Below are positions 1 through 5,705 of a DNA stretch of 5,851 bases, piece by piece. Location of the stretch: assembly GCA_030600505.1 (NCBI GenBank), contig JAUVLY010000056.1:1-5851 (forward strand), in the 5' to 3' direction. Position numbers and translations under genes: made by a program. The DNA comes from Candidatus Falkowiibacteriota bacterium. GTDB lineage: Bacteria > Patescibacteriota > Patescibacteriia > Patescibacteriales > UBA12075. The number at the start of each line of letters is the position of its first letter. Position 1 is the stretch's first letter. The notes beneath the pieces were generated by a model. It was not told where the DNA came from. It made no database searches and worked only from the letters and a program-made list of their open reading frames with translations.

Positions 1-18
1 AAATATTTAATATTTATT

Positions 19-60
19 AAAATAAGCGAAAAAATTTATGTTTATGATAAAAAATGATTT
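19..60 (+). repeat. Left copy of duplicated surface-protein gene start
   Basis: This stretch matches 1401-1442 without gaps at 37 of 42 positions. The first 22 bases (19-40), covering the region before the start codon and the ATG itself, are identical. The five differences (positions 42, 43, 46, 56 and 58) are all transitions. The two copies are 1382 bases apart and flank ATPase A. Much of the block is A-rich, but the core AATAAGCG before the A run makes a chance match unlikely. What lies to the left is cut off by the window edge, so the full extent of this copy is unknown. Confidence 0.85.
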
Positions 61-82
61 GTTTTTTTGTTTTATATTATAA
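38..82 (+). pseudogene. Broken 5' end of the tail-collar surface protein gene
   Basis: Reading from the ATG at 38 gives MFMIKNDLFFCFIL and then TAA. The intact gene at 1420 begins MSIIKNNLPKALLS. The first eight codons align (M-x-x-I-K-N-D/N-L) and the reading then runs into T-rich sequence and stops. The bases before the ATG are identical to those before the intact gene. It is best read as the remnant of the original gene start, left behind when the ATPase A cassette came in. Alternatives are a short leader peptide for ATPase A or a partial tandem duplication. The matching enolase remnant upstream of ATPase B favours the insertion reading. Confidence 0.65.
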
Positions 83-105
83 AGTTTAGTTTATAAGCTA
101 AACTT
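82..105. other. Inverted repeat / hairpin in ATPase A leader
   Basis: AAGTTTAG (82-89) and CTAAACTT (98-105) are perfect 8-base arms around an 8-base loop. A run of six T (112-117) follows after a short gap, but the stem is AT-rich and the gap is too long for a convincing terminator. It ends just before the -35 box of the ATPase A promoter, so it could be an operator or a cassette end. The ATPase B leader has similar words in the same order (GTTTA, then AACTATTTTGA), but its arms do not pair well. Confidence 0.5.
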
Positions 106-107
106 AT

Positions 108-136
108 TTGATTTTTTGAGAAATATAGTTTATAAT
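108..136 (+). promoter_or_regulatory. Sigma-70-type promoter for ATPase A
   Basis: A -35 box TTGATT (108-113) and a perfect -10 box TATAAT (131-136) are separated by 17 bases. The -10 box ends 41 bases before the ATPase A start codon. The ATPase B promoter has the same spacing and the same distance to its start codon. The shared words AACTnnTTTGA and TAGTnTATAnT suggest the two leaders are related. Confidence 0.7.
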
Positions 137-176
137 TAAAACTTATAAAAGATAAAAAACAAGAAAATTTCAAACT

Positions 177-1391
177 ATGAAAAAAGGAATAGTTATTAGA
201 AAAAAGTATATTAACAGAATAAACAAATTTCGCGATCAGCCGATTATTAAAGTGATAACCGGGCAAAGAAGGTCGGGAAAGAGTTTTGTTTTGAAAGCTT
301 TTATTAATATTTTGAAAAAAGACAAAGTATTGGCGAAAAATATTATTTATATAAATAAAGAAGATTTGAAATTTGATTTTTTAGCAACTTACAAAGAGTT
401 AGATAAATATATTAAAAAAGCCGGCAGCCGGGCCGACAAAAATAAAAAAATTTATTTAATTGTTGATGAGATTCAGGAAATCAAAGATTTTGAAAAAACA
501 ATAAGAAGTTTTGCCCTTAAAGACAGGTATGATATCTATATAAGCGGAAGTAATTCGGAGATTATTTCCTCGGAGTTAGCCACGTATTTAAGCGGGCGGT
601 ATATTGAAATATATATTTCTCCGCTTGATTACTTAGAATTTCTTATGTTCTCCGAATTGGAAGATAATAATGATAGCTTAAACAAATTCATTAAGTACGG
701 CGGTTTGCCATTTATTCATCGCGCTGAATTAAACGATGATTTGGTTTATACTTATACAAAAAATATTTACAATACGATTTTGCTCAAAGACGTGGTGAAA
801 AAATTTGAAATTAGGAATGTTCAATTTCTGGAAAAACTTGTTTCTTTTTTATGCAACAATATCGGCTATATTTTTTCCGCGAATTCAATCAGTAAATTTT
901 TGAAAAGCGAAGGAATTAAAGTGTCTCCAAGCGTAATTTTGGATTATTTAAAAAGCCTTTGTTCAAGTTATTTTATCCATGAGGCAAAAAGGTACGACCT
1001 TAAGGGCAAAAAGATATTTAAATTAAATTCAAAATTTTATATTAATGATATTGGCATTAGAAATTCAATTGTTGGTTTTAATGAGGCTGGTATTGACCAA
1101 TTAATTGAGAATATTGTCTATTTGCATTTATTAAGCCATGAGTACGCGGTTTTTGTCGGAGTTTTGGGTGAAAGAGAAATTGATTTTGTCGCTATGAAAA
1201 ATAATCAAGTTAAATATATCCAGGTTGCTCTGACCGCGCTTAATGAAAAGACTCAAGCTAGAGAATTCGGTAATTTATTGAAAATTGATGATAATTATGA
1301 AAAAATTGTGGTTACCCTAGACCAGATACGTAATGACATAAAGGGTGTTAAACATTTTAAACTAAATGATTTTTTAATTAATTTTAAATAG
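177..1391 (+). CDS. AAA_14 / DUF4143 family ATPase (copy A)
   Basis: A 404-residue predicted cytoplasmic P-loop ATPase of the AAA_14-DUF4143 family. Walker A is GQRRSGKS (29-36) and Walker B is YLIVDEIQ (93-100). A sensor-like YISGSNS (121-127), the family motif LSGRYIEI (138-145) and GGLP (175-178) follow. A winged-helix part spans roughly 230-300. The C-terminal part (about 305-380) resembles the PD-(D/E)XK nuclease fold: EIDF (334-337) is present, but the expected E-x-K is replaced by YIQVAL (347-352), so nuclease activity is doubtful. The cellular role of this family is not established. ATG 177 is chosen because family homology begins within the first codons; there is no clear Shine-Dalgarno site. 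The gene is visibly more AT-rich than the downstream surface-protein gene. It has its own promoter and is flanked by two copies of the next gene's start, pointing to acquisition as an insertion. The family call is firm; mobility is inference. Confidence 0.93.
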   Translation: MKKGIVIRKKYINRINKFRDQPIIKVITGQRRSGKSFVLKAFINILKKDKVLAKNIIYINKEDLKFDFLATYKELDKYIKKAGSRADKNKKIYLIVDEIQEIKDFEKTIRSFALKDRYDIYISGSNSEIISSELATYLSGRYIEIYISPLDYLEFLMFSELEDNNDSLNKFIKYGGLPFIHRAELNDDLVYTYTKNIYNTILLKDVVKKFEIRNVQFLEKLVSFLCNNIGYIFSANSISKFLKSEGIKVSPSVILDYLKSLCSSYFIHEAKRYDLKGKKIFKLNSKFYINDIGIRNSIVGFNEAGIDQLIENIVYLHLLSHEYAVFVGVLGEREIDFVAMKNNQVKYIQVALTALNEKTQAREFGNLLKIDDNYEKIVVTLDQIRNDIKGVKHFKLNDFLINFK

Positions 1392-1400
1392 TAATTTTAT

Positions 1401-1442
1401 AAAATAAGCGAAAAAATTTATGTCCATAATAAAAAATAACTT
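1401..1442 (+). repeat. Right copy of duplicated surface-protein gene start
   Basis: This is the functional copy of the block seen at 19-60. It contains the leader and first codons of the intact surface-protein gene (ATG at 1420) and begins nine bases after the ATPase A stop codon. If ATPase A is an inserted cassette, this copy is what keeps the host gene translatable. It could be a target duplication or a replacement start carried in by the cassette; the sequence alone does not decide between these. Confidence 0.85.
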
Positions 1443-2865
1443 ACCCAAGGCATTGCTGTCAATCGTGATAGCGGCCGTGGTTGCCGGGTCTATATTAACA
1501 GCCAATTATTTTGTAATGGCCTGGGTAGCGCCAAACGCGCATCCGCCAGATCCAGCCGGCAATCTGCCAATGACCGGCGGCCCCTGGCAGGAAAATGCCG
1601 GAGATGTTTATTATTTGGGCGGCAATGTGGGTGTAGGGACGGATAATCCGGGAGATAAATTGCATGTGGTTCATAATACTGATACATGGGGAGGTATAAT
1701 GGTTAGCGAAACAGGGGTAGGCGGTGAATCGTTTAGGGTCAATCATTACGGCGGGCCCGGCTCTGGGACACAATTAACCCAAGAAGGAAATTTGCCGATT
1801 AGGTTTAATACTAACAATGTGGAAAGAATGCGAATTAATGGAAACGGCGATGTCGGTGTTGGGACGAATAATCCAGGGCAGAACTTGGATATCGTTGGCA
1901 ATATGCGGGCAAGCGGAGAGATTATAGGAACCAGGGCAAGCGGACACGGCCAATTTAGGGCGATAAGCGGCAACTATGGCCTTATCCATCGCAATGATGG
2001 AGATAATTATTATATGTTATTAACCGCATCAGGAGACCAATATGGAACTTGGAATACTTTGCGCCCGTTTAGAATCAACAATGGAACCGGAGATGTTTAT
2101 TTGGGCAATGGTGCATTATTTGTTGATCACAGCACGGGCAATGTGGGGATAGGGACGGTGGGGCCGGACAACAAGCTAGAAGTGAGTGGCGGCCATATTG
2201 AGATCCAAAATGACGATATGGATTCAAAAATACGTTTTCATGACCCTGGTAATTATTGGTATTCAATGGGTATTGACCGGTCAGATGGCGGTAAATTTAA
2301 AATTAACTGGGGAGGGGAAATAGGAGAAACCGATCATTTTGTTTTAAATACCAGCGGAAATATTGGTATTGGTGATGCCAGCCCAGACGGAAGCTTAAAG
2401 CTTGATGTTGAAGGGCAAATAGGTGCCACCCAGTATTGCGACCAGAATGGAAATAATTGCACGGCCGCGGCTAGCTTGGGTGGCGTTGGCACGCCGGCCG
2501 GGGCGATAATGCAGTTTTATTTAGATACTTGTCCAACCGGTTGGAAGCCGGCTGATGGCACTAACGGAACACCGGACTTGCGCGGCGCGTTTGTAAGAGG
2601 TATGGAAACGTTTGATGCCGGGTCAACTTATAATAATAGAGATGATGACAGAAGCGGCGCGGCAACACGTGGCAGTTATCAGGATGATGAATTTGAGAGC
2701 CATGTTCATAGTGAAGATTATTGGCAGGGGACTGGTGGAGGCGGTGCCACCCCGGGTTCCGCTAATATGTTAGCATTAGCTCATTTACTTCACAACAGCG
2801 ACGCAACTGGTGGCGCCGAAACCAGGCCTAAGAATGTGGCTTTGATTTTTTGTCAGAAAGAGTAG
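1420..2865 (+). CDS. Membrane-anchored surface protein with VGxGT repeats and phage tail-collar C-terminus
   Basis: A 481-residue protein likely displayed on the cell surface. Residues 10-36 form a hydrophobic signal peptide or anchor after a short basic start. A Pro-rich linker with PPDPAGNLP (42-50) follows, a style common in CPR surface proteins. Four spaced repeats with core G(N/D)(V/I)G(V/I)G and a following P...L lie at about 68-83, 143-160, 239-257 and 312-332; such repeats occur in fibre-like proteins. A Cys pair lies in YCDQNGNNC (339-347). The end matches the phage tail-collar domain: GAIMQFYLDTCPTGW (361-375), ADGTNGTPDLRGAFVRG (378-394), ESHVH (426-430), and terminal ETRPKNVALIFC (467-478). 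Adhesion or host-cell contact is plausible but not shown. The ATG is supported by its duplicated copy at 38. It starts 28 bases after ATPase A ends, so the two may be co-transcribed. No phage structural or replication genes are nearby, so this need not be a prophage. Confidence 0.85.
   Translation: MSIIKNNLPKALLSIVIAAVVAGSILTANYFVMAWVAPNAHPPDPAGNLPMTGGPWQENAGDVYYLGGNVGVGTDNPGDKLHVVHNTDTWGGIMVSETGVGGESFRVNHYGGPGSGTQLTQEGNLPIRFNTNNVERMRINGNGDVGVGTNNPGQNLDIVGNMRASGEIIGTRASGHGQFRAISGNYGLIHRNDGDNYYMLLTASGDQYGTWNTLRPFRINNGTGDVYLGNGALFVDHSTGNVGIGTVGPDNKLEVSGGHIEIQNDDMDSKIRFHDPGNYWYSMGIDRSDGGKFKINWGGEIGETDHFVLNTSGNIGIGDASPDGSLKLDVEGQIGATQYCDQNGNNCTAAASLGGVGTPAGAIMQFYLDTCPTGWKPADGTNGTPDLRGAFVRGMETFDAGSTYNNRDDDRSGAATRGSYQDDEFESHVHSEDYWQGTGGGGATPGSANMLALAHLLHNSDATGGAETRPKNVALIFCQKE
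1621..2415 (+). repeat. Four coding repeats (VGxGT units) in the surface protein
   Basis: Units lie at 1621-1668, 1846-1899, 2134-2190 and 2353-2415. The first three share a GGGACG word within the GVGT/GIGT coding stretch; the fourth reads GIGD and has drifted further. Spacing between units is uneven (about 225, 290 and 220 bases), so these are old, diverged domain repeats and not a recent tandem expansion. Confidence 0.7.
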
Positions 2866-2971
2866 GATATCAATGTAATATGTTATTTTGTAAACTATAC
2901 TTTACAATATATTCAATCTAGTGTAAAAAAAGTAAAAAACACTACATAAAATACCTTGAAAAAAGTGTAGT
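2866..2971. other. AT-rich intergenic region with small inverted repeats; original enolase leader
   Basis: No gene is seen here. TTGTAAA (2888-2894) and TTTACAA (2901-2907) form a perfect 7-base inverted repeat around six bases. TAGTGT (2919-2924) pairs with ACACTA (2939-2944), and ACTACA (2941-2946) pairs with TGTAGT (2966-2971). None is followed by a T run like a classic terminator. No convincing -35/-10 pair is visible. If the enolase remnant at 2972 marks the old gene start, this region was the original enolase leader and may still hold its promoter or operator. Confidence 0.45.
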
Positions 2972-3013
2972 ATGAGTAAAATAAAAAAAATAAACGCCAG
3001 GGAAATTTTGGAT
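2956..3013 (+). repeat. Left copy of duplicated enolase gene start
   Basis: From the ATG at 2972 to 3013 this matches 4392-4433 at 36 of 42 bases without gaps. Four of the six differences are at third codon positions. Upstream, TTGAAAAA precedes the start in both copies (2956 and 4380), with four extra bases here. The two ATGs are 1420 bases apart and flank ATPase B. Confidence 0.85.
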
Positions 3014-3052
3014 AGTAATGTTTATTTTGTATTTAACTATTTTGACAAATAA
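2972..3052 (+). pseudogene. eno: Broken 5' end of an enolase gene
   Basis: The ATG at 2972 opens MSKIKKINAREILDS, the standard enolase N-terminus leading into the conserved LDSRGNPT. The frame then departs from enolase, reading NVYFVFNYFDK and a stop at 3050-3052. The intact enolase downstream begins MTKIKKIKAREILDS, so 13 of 15 residues agree. Serine 15 uses AGT here but TCA in the intact gene, so base-level homology probably ends at 3013. The fragment is far too short to function and is read as the leftover of an enolase gene interrupted at about codon 14. The ATPase B promoter begins inside its tail. Confidence 0.88.
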
Positions 3053-3070
3053 ATTATATTAGTATATACT
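3042..3070 (+). promoter_or_regulatory. Near-consensus sigma-70 promoter for ATPase B and probably enolase
   Basis: A consensus -35 box TTGACA (3042-3047) and a -10 box TATACT (3065-3070) are separated by the ideal 17 bases. The -10 box ends 41 bases before the ATPase B ATG. Enolase follows with only 36 bases between the coding regions and no promoter of its own in view, so this promoter probably also drives enolase. A palindrome overlaps the -10 box. Confidence 0.78.
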
Positions 3071-3072
3071 AA
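3059..3072. promoter_or_regulatory. Perfect 14-bp palindrome over the -10 box (possible operator)
   Basis: TTAGTATATACTAA is identical to its reverse complement and covers the whole -10 box of the ATPase B promoter. A dimeric repressor bound here would block RNA polymerase. The sequence is AT-rich and part of the symmetry comes from the TATA core, so chance is possible. The ATPase A promoter has the related TAGTTTATAATT, which is not palindromic. Confidence 0.4.
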
Positions 3073-3110
3073 AATTACAAAATTGTTAAAATAGTATTAA
3101 TTGATAAAAA

Positions 3111-4355
3111 ATGGCTTATTTTAGAGAAATTTATCCTAAACTAAAAACAGAAAAAGATAATAATAAAATAATAATTATTTTAGGGGCAAGACAGATAGGG
3201 AAAACCACAATACTTAAGGAACTGCAGAAAGAGATTCAAAAAGAAGCGACAACTCTGTATTTAGATTTGGATTATATAGCTAATTATGAAATTGTTTCAT
3301 CAACCGACAGTTTTATTGCCTATCTTAAACAGAATGATTTTCATAAAGGAGAGAGATATTATTTGTTTTTAGATGAGATTCAAAGATTTAAGGACATTTC
3401 CTTGCTGCTTAAAAATCTTTATGACCATTATCCGGAGATTAAGATATATGCCACTGGCTCTTCTTCTTTGGATATTAAAAAGAACATTAAAGACAGTCTG
3501 GCTGGCAGAAAAATAATTTACCAAATGCATCCTTTAAGTTTTCGTGAATTTCTTATATTTAAGAATCAGGGCGACCTGGCCAAACTGCTGGATGAAAAGA
3601 AAATTTCATTTGACGCGTATTTGCCTTATTTAAATGATTTTTTAGTGTTCGGCGGTTATCCTGAGGCCGCTTTGGCTGATGACGATGATCAAAAATTTAG
3701 AGTTTTGGAATCGATCTTTGATCTTTATTTTAAGAAAGACCTGATTGAACTAATGAAGATAGATGACATTGAAAAAGTAAAAAAATGTTTAAAAATAATA
3801 GCGGCGGACCAGGGGCAGATCATAAATTACAGCCATATTGCCAGAGAGGTCGGCACTTACGTAAGGGAGGTGAAAGAATATTTATCGGTATTTGAGGACA
3901 CTTTTATTCTTTATAAATTGAATCCATTTTTTTCCAATAAGCATAAAGAAATAATAAAAACCCCGAAATACTATTTTTGGGATAACGGAATAAGAAATTA
4001 TTTTCTTAAGAATTTTCAGGACATTAACTCTCGGGCTGACGCGGGTTTTCTTTTTGAATCTTTTGCGATTAGCGAAGCTAACAAGTACAAAAGGGGATTA
4101 CAAAATATAAAATTTTGGCGCAGTAAATTGGGGCAAGAGATCGACTTGGTTATGGAAGATCAGGGCAGAATTATTCCTTATGAGATTAAATTCAAAGCCA
4201 GACAAAACAGCAAGGATTTAAGAGGTTTGGTTTCTTTTATGGATACTTACAAACTTAAAAAAGGTTATTTGGTCAGTTTAGTTAACAGGAGGGAGAAAAA
4301 TGTTAATGATAAAAAGATAGTTTTTTCTTACCCTTTTGATTTTTCCAATTTGTAG
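3111..4355 (+). CDS. AAA_14 / DUF4143 family ATPase (copy B), with intact nuclease-like motif
   Basis: A 414-residue predicted cytoplasmic P-loop ATPase of the same broad family as copy A but clearly not a recent duplicate of it. Walker A is GARQIGKTT (25-33) and Walker B is YLFLDEIQ (84-91). TGSSS (115-119) is the sensor-like segment, followed by LAGRKI (130-135) and GGYPEA (181-186). A winged-helix part covers about 230-300, ending in YYFWDNGIRN (287-296). The C-terminal domain keeps a full PD-(D/E)XK-like pattern: E316, GQEIDLV (341-347) and PYEIK (356-360), so a metal-dependent nuclease is possible here although unproven. Such domains often bind DNA; the biological role of the family is not known. 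ATG 3111 is chosen because family homology begins directly after it; no strong Shine-Dalgarno site is seen. It has its own near-consensus promoter and is bracketed by two copies of the enolase start. Confidence 0.93.
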   Translation: MAYFREIYPKLKTEKDNNKIIIILGARQIGKTTILKELQKEIQKEATTLYLDLDYIANYEIVSSTDSFIAYLKQNDFHKGERYYLFLDEIQRFKDISLLLKNLYDHYPEIKIYATGSSSLDIKKNIKDSLAGRKIIYQMHPLSFREFLIFKNQGDLAKLLDEKKISFDAYLPYLNDFLVFGGYPEAALADDDDQKFRVLESIFDLYFKKDLIELMKIDDIEKVKKCLKIIAADQGQIINYSHIAREVGTYVREVKEYLSVFEDTFILYKLNPFFSNKHKEIIKTPKYYFWDNGIRNYFLKNFQDINSRADAGFLFESFAISEANKYKRGLQNIKFWRSKLGQEIDLVMEDQGRIIPYEIKFKARQNSKDLRGLVSFMDTYKLKKGYLVSLVNRREKNVNDKKIVFSYPFDFSNL

Positions 4356-4356
4356 A

Positions 4357-4374
4357 ATGATTAATATGATTAAT
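4357..4374 (+). repeat. Tandem 9-bp repeat between ATPase B and enolase
   Basis: ATGATTAAT occurs twice in direct succession just after the ATPase B stop codon. Neither ATG is in frame with enolase. It may be a small slippage product or a scar near the right edge of the inserted segment. The spacer after ATPase A has no equivalent. Confidence 0.5.
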
Positions 4375-4379
4375 TATTA

Positions 4380-4433
4380 TTGAAAAATAATATGACAAAA
4401 ATAAAAAAAATTAAAGCAAGGGAAATTTTAGAT
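4380..4433 (+). repeat. Right copy of duplicated enolase gene start
   Basis: This is the functional partner of 2956-3013. It starts with TTGAAAAA and runs through the first 14 codons of the intact enolase. Differences from the left copy lie mainly at silent positions, which suggests this copy has been under coding selection or came from another enolase lineage. Confidence 0.82.
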
Positions 4434-5705
4434 TCACGCGGTAATCCTACACTTGAGGCGAAAGTTGAGCTTGATAATGGCATCATCACCAAAGCCAGTG
4501 TGCCGAGTGGAGCCAGTACCGGCATACATGAAGCTTGGGAATTGCGCGATGGTGATAAAAAGCGCTATGACGGTAAAGGGGTGCTTAAGGCGGTTAATAA
4601 TGTAAACACTAAGATAAACAAAGTCTTGGCCGGTATGGACGCGACTAAGCAGGAATTGATAGACGAGGCCATGATCAAACTGGATGGCACGAAAAATAAG
4701 AAAAAGCTGGGTGCCAACGCGATTTTATCAGTTTCTTTGGCAGTGGCCCGGGCCGGGGCAGCCGCTAACAATTTAGAGCTTTACGAATATATTAGGAAGA
4801 CATATAAATTTGGCAGGAATAAGATAAAGTTACCCACGCCGTCATTTAATATTTTTAACGGCGGTACTCACGCGGACACTAATCTTGATTTTCAGGAATT
4901 CATGATTATGCCGCTTCGCGACACACGGATAAACACAGATCAGAAAACGGATAAATACGGATATGAATTACCGTTTGCGGGGATGGTTAGGATGGGAGCG
5001 GAGATATTTCATGAATTGGGCCATGTGCTTAAAGCCGCCGGTCTGGATACGGATGTGGGTAATGAAGGGGGCTATGCCCCGGATATTCATTCCAGCATTC
5101 AGGCGCTGGAGTTTATCAGCGCCGCTTGCCTTAATGCCGGTTATCAGCCGGGCAAAGATATTGGTTTTGGCATTGACGTTGGCTCATCCGAGCTCTATAA
5201 TCCGGAAACCAAAGAGTATATCTTTAAATTGGACAATGCCAGCTTTACCAGCGCGACCCTTACCGGTTTATACTATGAATGGTTTCGTAAATTTCCGATT
5301 ATATCCATAGAAGACGGGCATGGCGAAGACGATTGGGAAGGTTGGCGTGATTTTAATAAAGAATTAGGAAGCGAAATGCTTATTATTGGCGATGATTTGT
5401 TTGTGACTAATATTGACAGATTGCGGCGCGGTATCAAAGAGCATGCGGCTAACGCGATTCTTATCAAACCAAATCAGGTAGGAACGCTTACCGAGACGAT
5501 TGCTACTATTAAACTAGCGCAGAAACATAATATGAAGACCATGGCCTCGCATCGTTCGGGTGAGACCTGTGACACTTTCATCGCCGACTTGGCTGTGGCT
5601 ACCAGCTGCGACTACATCAAATCCGGGTCGTTGTCACGCTCGGAGCGCTTAGCAAAATATAATAGATTAATGGAAATAGAATTACAAATAACAAGCACCA
5701 AATAA
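4392..5705 (+). CDS. eno: Enolase (phosphopyruvate hydratase)
   Basis: Converts 2-phosphoglycerate to phosphoenolpyruvate in lower glycolysis in the cytoplasm. With the ATG at 4392 it has 437 residues, a normal length. An in-frame TTG at 4380 would add four residues, but the start at 4392 matches the remnant copy at 2972 and usual enolase N-termini. Visible motifs are LDSRGNPT (13-20), the mobile loop SGAST (39-43), GGTHAD with His160, QEF with Glu169, GNEGG with Glu225, metal ligands Asp262 (GIDVGSS), Glu307 (SIEDG) and Asp334 (IGDDL), catalytic Lys359 (LIKPNQ), SHRSGET with His387-Arg388-Ser389, and Lys410 (YIKSGS). All key residues are present, so the enzyme should be active. The stop codon and final codons (ACA AGC ACC AAA TAA) run into the inverted-repeat element beginning at 5693, so its last residues, STK, come from that element. 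It probably depends on the ATPase B promoter. Confidence 0.97.
   Translation: MTKIKKIKAREILDSRGNPTLEAKVELDNGIITKASVPSGASTGIHEAWELRDGDKKRYDGKGVLKAVNNVNTKINKVLAGMDATKQELIDEAMIKLDGTKNKKKLGANAILSVSLAVARAGAAANNLELYEYIRKTYKFGRNKIKLPTPSFNIFNGGTHADTNLDFQEFMIMPLRDTRINTDQKTDKYGYELPFAGMVRMGAEIFHELGHVLKAAGLDTDVGNEGGYAPDIHSSIQALEFISAACLNAGYQPGKDIGFGIDVGSSELYNPETKEYIFKLDNASFTSATLTGLYYEWFRKFPIISIEDGHGEDDWEGWRDFNKELGSEMLIIGDDLFVTNIDRLRRGIKEHAANAILIKPNQVGTLTETIATIKLAQKHNMKTMASHRSGETCDTFIADLAVATSCDYIKSGSLSRSERLAKYNRLMEIELQITSTK

Noticed and set aside
82..117. Hairpin plus T run as an intrinsic terminator
   Set aside because: The stem is AT-rich and the T run is separated from it by several bases, so it is not a convincing terminator. 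It is kept only as an inverted repeat.
72..266. Reverse-strand open frame of 64 codons over the ATPase A leader
   Set aside because: It is rich in Phe, Asn, Ser and Tyr as expected from AT-rich noncoding DNA, and it overlaps the ATPase A promoter and start.
61..1400. Ordinary insertion sequence carrying ATPase A
   Set aside because: No transposase is present and no terminal inverted repeats are seen at the segment ends; the duplicated flank is also much longer than usual target duplications.
1490..2266. Several reverse-strand open frames across the surface-protein gene
   Set aside because: They overlap each other and a well-supported forward gene, and their translations look like antisense of Gly/Asn-rich repeats.
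177..4355. The ATPase pair as a defence island or toxin-antitoxin system
   Set aside because: No known defence partner, toxin or antitoxin fold is recognisable nearby, and the neighbours are a surface protein and enolase.
4380..4391. TTG start for enolase, four codons upstream of the ATG
   Set aside because: The duplicated enolase start at 2972 begins at the equivalent ATG, and the four extra codons do not resemble enolase N-termini.
4963..5310. A 115-codon open frame inside enolase in another frame
   Set aside because: It lies wholly within the enolase reading frame, which has all catalytic motifs. The alternative product resembles nothing and is a by-product of codon bias.
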